NCBI GenBank assembly: GCA_009746045.1
Contig: RPFO01000041.1
Coordinates: 7,852,613 to 7,916,612, forward strand
From: Mesostigma viride
Taxonomy: Eukaryota > Streptophyta > Mesostigmatophyceae > Mesostigmatales > Mesostigmataceae
DNA length: 64,000 bases
Reading direction: 5' to 3'
The notes beneath the pieces were generated by a model. It was not told where the DNA came from, searched no databases, and saw only the letters and a program-made list of their open reading frames with translations. Positions 19,194-28,034 of this stretch are shown here, one piece after another. Numbering within the stretch: the first letter of the stretch is position 1; every line of letters begins with the position of its first letter. The translations under genes and the position numbers were made by a program.

Positions 19194-19788
19194 GCCTTCG
19201 GGGGTGGCCATCCTCGAAGGTGCGGATGGTAGTAAGACCACTGACAATGTGTCGAACCTGTCTCCTTGCTCCATGCCCCACCTGGCACGGAGCATCCAGC
19301 CGCACACCGCTAGGCGCATCCGCGATGCGCAGTGTCAAATTTGTCACCGGGTCGACCAGCCTGAGGTCATGTTGCTGTGTGATCACTGCAACTGCGGCTG
19401 GCATCTTCACTGCCTTCAACCCCCTCTGTCTCAGGTACCTGAGGGTTCCTGGTTTTGCCCTGTGTGCATTGCTGCGGGGTTCACCACCCATGCGATTCGA
19501 AAAGTGGGCAGCACTAGTGGGGTAAGGCTAGCATGTGGCCCATCGATCACTCATGCAGCCATACCTCATGAGGGCCAACGAGGTCGTGGGCTACTGTCAG
19601 TGCAGGGAGTTTGGCACGAGTACGCGACATCCTCTGCTCCCTCCTCGGGCGCACCGACGCCGAGATATCTGGGCTCCATCCATCTCCGCCCCCACACTCC
19701 GTTCCATCCTTACGGAAGCCTTCCAGCAGCACGTGACCCCCCTTGCTGCCGATGTGGCAGCAATGGGAGGAGGCACGCTGGCTGCTGA
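19066..19788 (+). CDS. pol: Element A integrase C-terminus and PHD finger
   Basis: Continues integrase in a new frame: FHPGQYVFLRTQP and ILRIVEIKPSGVAIL are typical of the integrase C-terminal domain. A PHD finger follows at about 19333-19470: CQIC, then LLCDHCNCGWHLHCL, then GSWFCPVC, giving the Cys4-His-Cys3 pattern and the conserved Trp before the last pair. PHD fingers read histone H3 tails, so it may guide integration or bind chromatin where chromoviruses use a chromodomain. That function is inference. Beyond about 19510 this frame degenerates and the protein seems to continue in other frames. Confidence 0.85.
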   Translation: MASIWPGGCMQFHPGQYVFLRTQPQHTLDVTAGPTILRIVEIKPSGVAILEGADGSKTTDNVSNLSPCSMPHLARSIQPHTARRIRDAQCQICHRVDQPEVMLLCDHCNCGWHLHCLQPPLSQVPEGSWFCPVCIAAGFTTHAIRKVGSTSGVRLACGPSITHAAIPHEGQRGRGLLSVQGVWHEYATSSAPSSGAPTPRYLGSIHLRPHTPFHPYGSLPAARDPPCCRCGSNGRRHAGC

Positions 19789-19961
19789 GCTCCCTCACCT
19801 TTCCACCACCGTCGCCTCCACCTCCTCTGCCATTTCCGGCCTCCACTGCCGACATCAAGGCCCAGCTCCTCGACCTCGACCAACGCCTCCACGCCACCGC
19901 CACCACCCTTGAGTGCTTGCACGCCACGGCAGGCCTCACCGCCCAGGCCGTGAAGAATTAA
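19743..19961 (+). CDS. Element A coiled-coil-like segment
   Basis: Short frame with a heptad-like stretch (ADIKAQLLDLDQRLHATATT, 19839-19898) just after a Pro-rich segment; a neighbouring frame (19535-19912) contains a similarly helical region with LRSILTEAFQQHV. It ends at 19961, right before the second 779-bp element. Together with 20766-21344 it looks like the coiled coil of an L1-type ORF1 protein. Which frame is used in detail is unclear. Confidence 0.45.
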   Translation: MLPMWQQWEEARWLLSSLTFPPPSPPPPLPFPASTADIKAQLLDLDQRLHATATTLECLHATAGLTAQAVKN

Positions 19962-19987
19962 TCGCTGCCCAGCCGGCATCTCATCAA

Positions 19988-20766
19988 GTTTCGTTTAAGT
20001 GGCCAGCCGGAGCGGCTGCTTAGGTTTTAGCGGGCAAGTGTTCGAAGCGCGTCATTGGTGAATTACTAGGGAACTTGGGTTTCCCCGCGAAACTCCAACC
20101 GCACATTCAGATTTCCAAATCTCAAGTAAAGTTCGGCGCAACTTTCTGAACGTGGGCAGTTGACGAGCAGCATTCCTCCGGACGAATGAATTGCGTTCCC
20201 TACTTGCGCAAAATTTTGAAAGGTAGCTTGCGTGCAGCCCTACTAAAATTTGCGCGCGCATTCAGATTTCCAAATCTCAAGTAAATTTCGGCGGAACATT
20301 CTGAACGGGGGTAGTTGGCGGGCAGCGTTCCTCCAGACGAATGAAATGCGTTCCATACTAGCGCAAAATTTTGAAAGGTAGCTTGCGTGCAGCCCTACTA
20401 AAATTTGCGCAAAGTGTGGGACTGAAAATTCGTAACGGAAACTTTTTGGTAGTTGCCGTCACTTCCTCTTGTGCAAACGTGTGGGAGTGAAAATTCGTAA
20501 CGGAAACATTTTGGTAGTTGCCGTCACTTCATTTTGCGCGAGTGTTGGGCTGAAAATTCGTAACGGAAACTTTTTGGTAGTTGCCGTCACTTCCTTTGGT
20601 TCGACTGAAAATTCGCTGAAATTCGCTGAATTCGTACCGTAGCCTAATTTTTAGTACCTCGAAGTGACGGGGCACCTAAAAATTTGCTCACAAGTACACT
20701 TGGCAGCGCGCTCACTGGGAAAAATTGTACAGCCGCTCCGGCGGGCCACTTGAACGAATTGTAATG
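19988..20766. mobile_element. 779-bp terminal-inverted-repeat element, copy 2 (inverted)
   Basis: Reverse complement of the unit at 15771-16549, the same 779 bp in length with only scattered base differences by eye. The two copies therefore form a large inverted repeat around the RT-integrase region. The ends are GTTTCGTTTAAGTGGCC on the left and the complement of CATTACAATTCGTTCAAG on the right. No clear target duplication flanks it. Confidence 0.8.
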
Positions 20767-21344
20767 TGCTGGCCCGGCCAGCGATGCTCCCTCCACCTGG
20801 GTGGACCTGCTTAAGCACCACACCATGCACCTCCACCACCTCCACCATCGCGGCACAGCTCAAGCAACAAGCACTCGACCTTTGTGAGGAGCGCAGCCAC
20901 AATGTCTTTGTCAAGCACTTCCACCAGCCGGCAGATGAGACCCCGACAACTCTTCTCACGGCCTTTAAGCGCGACATTCTTGCCCCCATGCTACTCACAG
21001 GTGAGCTGCGGATGTCGGCTGTCCGCCTCCCCCGCGCGCAGGGTAAGGCTGGCCCGGCTGCCCCGGCACCCGTGCTCCTCACCTTTAAGTACATGGCGGA
21101 CAAGCTGTCGTTCCTTAAATGCCGCAAGAAGCTCTTGGGGACTCGCTTTACGCTGGACGACGACTTGACCCTGGCCCAGCAACAGCGGCGACGCGAGCTA
21201 TGGCTGACCTACCTTCAGCTCCGGCAGAGCGCAGGGGTGAAGCCGGTATACTGGAGGGGGGCGGTCATCCACGTTGACCATATAAGCCCTGGCAGGCACC
21301 TCCTGCCACCCCAGCAAACCAGTCTAGGGAATATATACCAGTAG
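20766..21344 (+). CDS. LINE-ORF1p-like RRM and C-terminal domain at the end of element A
   Basis: Open frame with a pattern known from L1-type ORF1 proteins, RNA-binding trimer proteins. Visible: a helical start with IAAQLKQQALDLCEER, an RRM-like strand SHNVFVKHF, a second strand VLLTFKYMADKLSFLKCRKK, and a C-terminal domain with GTRFTLDDDLTLAQQQRRRE, LWLTYLQLRQSAG and KPVYWRGAVIHV. The preceding coiled-coil segment (19743-19961) fits the same fold, split by the inserted 779-bp unit. Either element A acquired an ORF1-like tail after its PHD finger or a LINE fragment lies next to A. No LINE RT or endonuclease is seen on this strand here. Confidence 0.6.
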   Translation: MLARPAMLPPPGWTCLSTTPCTSTTSTIAAQLKQQALDLCEERSHNVFVKHFHQPADETPTTLLTAFKRDILAPMLLTGELRMSAVRLPRAQGKAGPAAPAPVLLTFKYMADKLSFLKCRKKLLGTRFTLDDDLTLAQQQRRRELWLTYLQLRQSAGVKPVYWRGAVIHVDHISPGRHLLPPQQTSLGNIYQ

Positions 21345-21757
21345 TGTAGATTAGTCAGGCTTAGTAGCCTAGCATGTGGCCTACGCGCATGTGCGCCCAT
21401 AATAATGGCCCCCATGGATGATGCCTTCAGAATTTAGCCAAGCCATGCCTATAATGGGATCCCCCATGGATGTTGCATTAAGAATTTAGCCCTGCTATGC
21501 CTATGCAGAGAGTCGCTCTCTGCATTGAGACGCCATGCCCTAGCTCTTGTATAGCCATGGTGATCTTCCCCTCCCATGACAGGCTCCCCTTAGCTGGGTT
21601 GAGCTTGATAGATCGTGGTGGTGCAGGTGCCCTTGGTGCACCTAGAGCAAGTGTTGTTTACATTCCCACCCTTGCAGGAAGTAGCTAAGAATGTATTGAA
21701 AGCCATATGCCCCTTCTCTGGGATATGTGCTACATACACTCCCAACGGAGTTATGTT

Positions 21758-21759
21758 CC

Positions 21760-21831
<72 letters not shown>

Positions 21832-21895
21832 CACTTACTTACTTACTTACTTGTAAACTTACTTACTTAGTTACTTACATGTACTTACGTAATAT
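21758..21895. repeat. (ACTT)n microsatellite
   Basis: About 25-30 tetranucleotide units, nearly perfect in the first hundred bases and degenerate afterwards (TGTAAACTTACTTACTTAG). Simple sequence repeat. Confidence 0.95.
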
Positions 21896-22040
21896 ACTAC
21901 TACGAATTATGTGATATAACTATGCATGCTCAGCTACATTCATGCAGGTTGCCTTGGCGCATGATCTGAATCCGCTGCGTTAGTGCGACGCCGATTGCTT
22001 GCATGACATGGTAGCCCTCAAGTAGTAGAAATTGGCCGAC

Positions 22041-22205
22041 CTAGTGGTCCCAGCTCAGTTTGAACACCGCATCCAATCCCTCTCCCTTCTTTGGACTGCC
22101 ATGCAGAACAAGAAGCGGTGGCAAAAGATTGTCCAGGTTCACACGCCAGCCCCTCAGTGTGGGCAAGCCACCCCCCCCCAAGAGGAAGGGGTGTTTTGCT
22201 GTCAG
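22041..22205. repeat. Diverged duplicated segment, copy 1 (second copy about 22557-22728)
   Basis: Shares AGTGGTCCCA, TTTGAACA, GGACTGC, ATGCAGAACAAGAAG, ATTGTCCAG and a C-run followed by CCAAGAGGAAG with 22557-22728 in the same order and orientation. On the plus strand copy 2 ends in a basic PKRKRR-type peptide and a stop, so this may be a duplicated terminal exon of a dead gene. No family recognised. Confidence 0.6.
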
Positions 22206-22556
22206 TATAGTGTAGTCAGGATTTCATTATAGACTAGATATATCTATATAGACAGCAGGGCTATTAGGTTCCTCCCGTTAGGAGTTTCCATTGGTCTTAT
22301 CGTAGTATCGAGCTTTGACATGGCTCTGTATATAGGTTTATAGCTGGGCGTTTGCTTTGGTTTGAGTGATTTCACTCTGCTGTAAGTAATTATATTTTTA
22401 ATCTATATAGACTAGATATATAGATATAGCTATAGCTTAGAGTTAGGTTAGTCCGATTACGCGGCTTCTCCCACCTCCACCCCCCATCAATGAATATGTG
22501 CTACATGATCTCCCCACGGAGGCATGACGTTATAATTTAATTTAATCTAAGTTTTT

Positions 22557-22728
22557 AGTGGTCCCACCCCCGCCGGTTTGAACATCGCATTCACTCGACC
22601 CTCTCTCGATCTTGCTTGGACTGCTATGCAGAACAAGAAGAGGTGCTGAAGACGATTGTCCAGACTCACACGCAAGCCCCTAGCTAGGTGGGCAAGCCCC
22701 CCCCCCCCAAGAGGAAGCGGCGCTTTGC
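22557..22728. repeat. Diverged duplicated segment, copy 2
   Basis: Direct repeat partner of 22041-22205, about 515 bp further on. Similar ATATGTGCTACATGATC blocks follow each copy (22494 and 22831), so the duplicated unit may be about 0.4-0.5 kb. Confidence 0.55.
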
Positions 22729-23905
22729 TGAGTAGAGTAGTTAGGGGTTTTCTAGATAGATTAGCTTAGAGTTAGACTAGTTCAGTTTCGCGGCTTCGCC
22801 CACCTCCATCCATCCAGCTAGCAAGGGAATATGTGCTACATGATCGATCTCCCAACGGACGTCATGTTATAATTTAATTTAATTTTGATTTAAGTAGAAT
22901 TTCCATCATGTTCCCCTCCCACTGAGGACTTATGCTCACGTGACGCAGTCACGTGTCTATTGAGTACCATTTAAGGGTTAATTAATTAAGTAGAATTTAC
23001 TGACTCTGAAGATATAGATAGACAACTATATATAGCCGCTACACTACTGCGCCCGTCTGCATCGTTACTATGCGTAGAAGACAGCTCGGATGAGGAGTAC
23101 ATCTCCATCTAGTGTACAGCTGGGGGGGGGGGGTATGATGTAGACAATCGATTTATTTTTTACATTTGTGTTGTTATACTAAAAATGAGATTAGCATAGT
23201 ACTCCGTGGCAAGCCTCTGGATGTGCATGCATGGCCGGCACACAATGACAAGAATCACTTATCATTTATCTCCCTCTGCATGGTAGGGAAGGCACAGGCT
23301 CACCCGCCATGGCCGCGCAAACTGCGTCAGGATCGACCGTGCGGCCCTAGACGTTATAGAATCAGTTATAAATTAGACTAGGCCTCGATCTTCATATCAA
23401 CTCGAGCTAGGGTTTAATGCTAGCTCTGTGACTCCCCTACATGCAGGGCCGCGTGTAAATCATTAGTTAGTCTCTCTCTTCAGCTTCTTCAAGCTCACTG
23501 CACGTGACCTCGACGCGCTCGGCTCCGCAACCCAGCCCGGCCTGCGCAGGGCTCCGGCAGCCACACCGGCTCCTTCCCTCTGCAAGGATGACATCCGAGC
23601 AGTGCTGGAGGAGCACGTTACCTGGCCGCTGCATGCATGGCCGAGAAGATGACATTGCATTGATGACTACAGCGCTCAACACGGTGGAGGCCAAGGTCTC
23701 CAATACGGAAACCAAGGTCGCACACAAGCTATACCGAACCTCAGCTCTGACACGGCGCTGCAGACCACGGCGGTATCAGTTAACGTTTTTAAACGCAATG
23801 TATAAGGATATGGTTGCAATGCAGCAATGTGTGAATGTGGTTGGAACGGAGCTTTGTTAAAATTGGATAATGTTACAGCGCTCACACACTTGAGGCTTAT
23901 ACACG

Positions 23906-24471
23906 AGTTTGCCAAGTCAAGGCAACACACGTGAGGCGGGCTCGCAAGAGATGCCCAATTGGCACTGGCCTATTCTTTATATACTTGTGCACTGTGCTTT
24001 GCTAGTCCTGAGCAGCCTCGTAGGCCTGCTCAGTATTAACACCCCCGGTACAGTATTAACAACGTGTACAGCGTCCAGATCCTATACAGTAGGTCTGCCA
24101 TACAGGCACAGTGACCACAGAGTACAGTCCACAGTGATTATTGCATCTGCACCTAGAAGTCCAGGACTAGGCCTGCGGTACCACCAGACCACAGGTTAAG
24201 GTTCCTATTTCCTGCGTACGACGTATTAATCCAATACCGTCGTAGGTTCAGCACCTAATTCCTGTCAGCCCAGGAATTACTGTCGACCCCATATGTCGTC
24301 GGCAAATATTCACGCCCGACTTAGAAGAACAGCCGGCTCGCGCTCGCGCGCGACCGGGAAGTCGGAACGCCATAACTTTCTTGATACTTGTCGGAATGAA
24401 CTCGTTCCGGTGCCGCTGGAATCGCAGAGATATGCCGAATCAGGAACACGCCAATGCGCTTGGCGTTAACT
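23906..24471 (-). repeat. Element F 3' LTR (left edge uncertain)
   Basis: The right edge is set by AACT at 24468-24471 followed by the polypurine complement CCAATCCTTTCTTTTCTTGA, matching the same junction in C, D and E. Internal similarity to the other LTRs includes CGGGAAGTCGGAACG and TTTCTTGATACTTGTC. The left edge is placed at AGTT 23906 by analogy only; the partner LTR is outside the window. Confidence 0.45.
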
Positions 24472-24982
24472 CCAATCCTTTCTTTTCTTGAGCTGTAGTA
24501 GCTCACACAAGTCTACATACAAACACACACAACAATGATGGGTACTGGACATCCTCCCCGACTACAAGTCACAACCCGCTGGGCATGACAGTCAGCTTGG
24601 ATTCCTTATTATATGTACATAGCACCCATACTGGTTCAGGAGCACAAACAAATTACAATGAGTCCCTATCCCTTCCCGGGAGGCTCGTTGTGTTACCCAT
24701 GTACAAGAGGTTGGCCAACTGTGGCAGCCCATAGGTGTTCAGTGAAGAACTTGAGAAGTATGAACAACCTTCAGGACCTTAGGCGAAACCCCACAGATCA
24801 CCCACAACAGCTCATCAGAAAATATTGCTGACCCCCAGACGGGAGTCGGCGCCGGTCAGCTGCCCCTTATCGAACCAGATACAACATCTACGCGAAGCAC
24901 ATGCAAACACACAAGCTCCTATACTCATTCCAACCGTGGAAAATCAGGGGACCTGTCGCCACCTCACCAGCATGGTGGATGG
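24472..24982 (-). other. Element F 3' untranslated region, left part
   Basis: Non-coding. On the minus strand AAGAAAAGAAAGGATTGG directly precedes the LTR and matches the polypurine tract of C, D and E. The rest continues on the far side of element D at 41877. The target duplication of D, GATGG, is at 24978-24982. Confidence 0.7.
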
Positions 24983-25630
24983 AGTTAGAAAGAGCTCCCA
25001 ACGTATGTGAGCTCTTGATCTTTCACTGTCAGCGCGTCTTAGCCAATGTTGCAAGGCAGCAACCTTAAATCTGTTCACCAGGCCACGACCACGATGGGCA
25101 CTTCCACGACCAAGGTGGCACCCACGGTTCGTGCTTTCCGAGATAGCTGGTCATCCCCCATGACCAAGCTATATCCTTTGCGTTGTTCCTCGTTCCCATC
25201 GGCGTGACGAGGCACGTGCAGGCGTGCAAGCAAATCCTCAACGTCCACTGGCATCAGTGCAGAGCCAGGACGAACTGGATTTGCCTAGACTCTGCAACCT
25301 AGGAAGTACAGGACCTGTCACAAGCCTGCAAGGCCTAGTATCCTTGCAGACCTGTGCCAGCTCCAGTATTCCACCAGTCACAGGCTGCTGCTCCTCTGAT
25401 CTACGTGGACCACAGTCACGTGATAATCAGGCTAAGCCTGTGCAGGCACGGCCTGCCACGTGTCCTGTCCACTATACCAGAGGACTGCACCCTAGTCGGC
25501 CACGGATGGCTAGGACTTCGGGACTTGATATCTTTCTCGTCCCTTGTCTGTTTCAGGCGGTCAGCACGGCGTTGGAAAGGTCTTTCCAAACTGCATCCAC
25601 TTAGCATATTGGTTGCCCAAAATGCTAACT
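24983..25630 (-). repeat. Element D 3' LTR
   Basis: 648 bp, matching 41233-41876 apart from a 4-bp TGTC indel and a few substitutions. AGTT at 24983, AACT at 25627-25630. Confidence 0.95.
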
Positions 25631-26443
25631 CCAACCCTTTCTTCTTTTGGAGCTGGGCCAGTTTGAAACAAGCCCAACCTTGCTTGTGCCCACTCAGCCA
25701 CAGACCGCTTGGTCCCTTGGGGTTGATCAGACCTGATAGGGCCCAGGGTCCTGCCTCCTTTTGGGTAACAACATATACGCCCTTGGACCAGGCTAGGTGT
25801 ACTGGCCAGTGAATCATCTGAGGTCACCCCAGGTTATCCCCTGACCCCTTGGTCAGCTCCCAACCTTTCCTTGGGAACTTGTGTTAGATTAAAGTCAAGG
25901 CACGTTACCTAGTCCAATGGCTGGGATTAAAGGATGCCAAGAACGTATTATTGTGAGTTCCTGATCTTTCACAGTTATCACAGGCGCCCGTTCTTATGGC
26001 GCCCGCCTTGGCCAGCCTTCCCCTTTTATGCTCAAAGAGACTCAGGTAGCACCTATACAAATACTGCCTTATTGGGGAGCCCATGTCTTCACTGGGTGTT
26101 AAGCCCAGGAATCACTCATGCCAGGCTGTGGCTCTGCTGGGGAATTGAACCCCACCCCAACCTCCAGGTTTATAGGTGACCTGGAACTTTACACAAGAGA
26201 AACATGACAATCATGAGAACAACATGAGAATGACATGACATGATTATGTTTTATTCAAGCATTATATAACCCAGAATGTGGTTCCCTGGCAACCATGTTC
26301 CACATGGTCACACCACCAGGTTCTTTATTAGCAACAGGTTGGAAACAAGCACTAGAAAACATATATACAGCAACCTGTAAGAACCAACATTCGGGTTGCC
26401 CTTGCATGGCCTAACTGTTTGAGGCCAAAGGCGTCGACTTAAG
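25631..26443 (-). other. Element D 3' UTR (distal part) with primer-complementary module
   Basis: Non-coding. In minus-strand order it holds a tRNA T-arm-like GGGGTTCAATTCCCC (26139-26153), a GGCGCC-based hairpin (25983-26007), CAATAATACG (25944-25953), which is complementary to the bases after the D 5' LTR, and finally the polypurine tract AAAAGAAGAAAGGGTTGG next to the LTR. TTAAG at 26439-26443 is the target duplication of element C. Confidence 0.75.
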
Positions 26444-27097
26444 ATTTGCGCAGCAACTCGTCAGCAGAGCTTGTGAGCTCCTGGTCCTTGCCGGCTGGAA
26501 TGACCCTAGGCTGCTGGCTAGCAACCTTTATCCTCACACCAGGCCTACGACCCTCGATAGGCTCGCCACTCGTCGTGACGACCAAGGTTCGTGTGTGAAG
26601 ACGCTCGTTGCCTCGTTGAGCCTCGAGCTATATGCAACCTCGTTCCATCCTTGTTCCTCGGTCATGAGCAACGCTGGGCAACGCTACATTGCCAGAGCCT
26701 CGTATCGCTGCCCTGCATCCTTGTTGCAGGCAGCATACAGGAATCTCTGGCTATCCTGTGTCTAGGACAGCACAGGACCTGCCACAGTCCTGCAAGGACT
26801 TACATCCTTGCAGACCTGCTGGCTGGTTACTGGCTTCTACTAGCCACAGTACCGTTGAGCCCTCAGTACACTGTGTCCCAGTCACGTGAGAGTACAGGCT
26901 AAGCCTGTGCAGGCACGGCCTGCCACGTGTCCTGTCCACTATGCCCTGAGTGTGCCCCGCCCTCGCCCACCGGTCGGCAGTACTTCGGGACTTGATAACT
27001 TTCTAGTCCCTTGTCTGTTCTAGGCGGTTGACACGGCGTTGGAAAGGTCTCCTCAACCTGCATCCATCTAGCACATTGGTGCCCCAATATGCTAACT
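26444..27097 (-). repeat. Element C 3' LTR
   Basis: 654 bp, close match to 34182-34834 (653 bp) with a few differences such as TTGGTGCCCC against TTGGTTACCC. The right end is AACT at 27094-27097. Confidence 0.93.
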
Positions 27098-28034
27098 CCA
27101 ACCCTTTCTTGTTTTGGAGCTTGGACCAGCCTGAGAACCTATCAGCCACTGTCCCCACAAGCCTTCAGACATCTGATCCCTCCCAGAGACCAGACCTGCC
27201 TTTTCTTTTGGAACCTGAGGTGCCTCCAAATATTAGCTAGGCCTGCTCATTGGTTCAAAGGTTGCCCTCTGACCCACATGACATCCCAACCCTTTCTTTG
27301 GGAACCTGGTGTAGATTAAAGTTAGGTCTTCACTTAGTCAGAGGAGTTTGGATAGAGGAGTCCATGAACGTACTATTGTGAGTTCCTGGTCATCCAGTTA
27401 TCACAGGCGCCCGTTCATATGGCGCCCGCCACGGAGCCTCCTTTATCTTTTAAATCCTTCCAAAGACTGAGAGAGCCCTGACAAATGTTAGCCAACACAT
27501 GGGGAGCCCATGTCCTCACTGAGGGATAAACTCAGGATTCATACATGCCAGGCTGAGGTCAGCTGGGGAATCGAACCCCACCCCATCTCCTCCAGGTTTG
27601 GATCAGCTCCTGGAACTGAGCATCACAAACAACAAGACATGACAATAACAAGATTATGTTTTATTATAAAGGAGTATAACCCATAGTGAGGCCCCTGGCA
27701 ACCACGTCCAACATGGTCACACAACCAGGGATTTTATTAGCATGCAACAGGTTGGTTACAGAGAATATATACAAATGTACAGCAACCTGTTAGAGCCAAC
27801 ACTTGGGCTGCCCTTGCAGGGTCCATTCCATGAAGACCCAAGGCCCATTACAAAGTCCTTAAGACTCTTCTGCAGCTCCATGACAGAGCCAGGCGAAATT
27901 CTCAGCCAGGGGAGTGACTCCACCCTGACCCCTGTCCAGCAGAGTGTGTCTGAACTCTGAAGGACCTGCTGTCAGCCACCACGTGGCTGCCCAGCCCACT
28001 GGGATGCCTCCCACCTAGAGCAAGGCTGTTTGGT
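27098..28034 (-). other. Element C 3' UTR with primer-complementary module
   Basis: Non-coding. Minus-strand order: T-arm-like GGGGTTCGATTCCCC (27566-27580), GGCGCC hairpin (27406-27430), CAATAGTACG (27369-27378) complementary to 34172-34181, and the polypurine tract AAAACAAGAAAGGGTTGG before the LTR. The loop of the GGCGCC hairpin differs from D and E while its stem is kept. Confidence 0.75.

Larger units (their letters stand above)
2155..21344 (+). mobile_element. Element A: Ty3/gypsy-type retrotransposon with DNA methyltransferase (coding span, interrupted)
   Basis: Coding span of a Ty3/gypsy-type LTR retrotransposon. Order seen: Gag with CCHC knuckle, aspartic-protease-like segment, C5 cytosine methyltransferase, RT (YIDD), RNase H, DDE integrase, PHD finger, and a coiled-coil/RRM-like tail. 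It is interrupted by element B at 6440-14940 (target duplication CTCCT) and by two inverted 779-bp elements. Removing B restores the frame across the junction, which shows the methyltransferase and RT parts belong to one element. LTRs were not found, so the true ends are unknown. Several frame changes occur, two of them at runs of nine G. Family assignment rests on RT and integrase motifs. Confidence 0.85.
21345..23905. other. Gene-free stretch between elements A and F
   Basis: No recognisable gene. It holds a long ACTT microsatellite, two diverged copies of a roughly 170-bp segment, repeated ATATGTGCTACAT blocks at about 21723, 22494 and 22831, an 11-base G run near 23123-23133, AT-rich TATAGATATA stretches and an open frame at 23504-23860 without known domains. 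The 3' LTR of element A should be in this interval but cannot be placed without its partner. Confidence 0.55.

Noticed and set aside
21758-21895. Regular repeats resembling a CRISPR or satellite array
   Set aside because: Simple ACTT microsatellite with no spacers, in a eukaryotic context.
23504-23860. 118-residue frame as a host gene
   Set aside because: No recognisable domain, no conserved neighbours and close to the F LTR; insufficient support.
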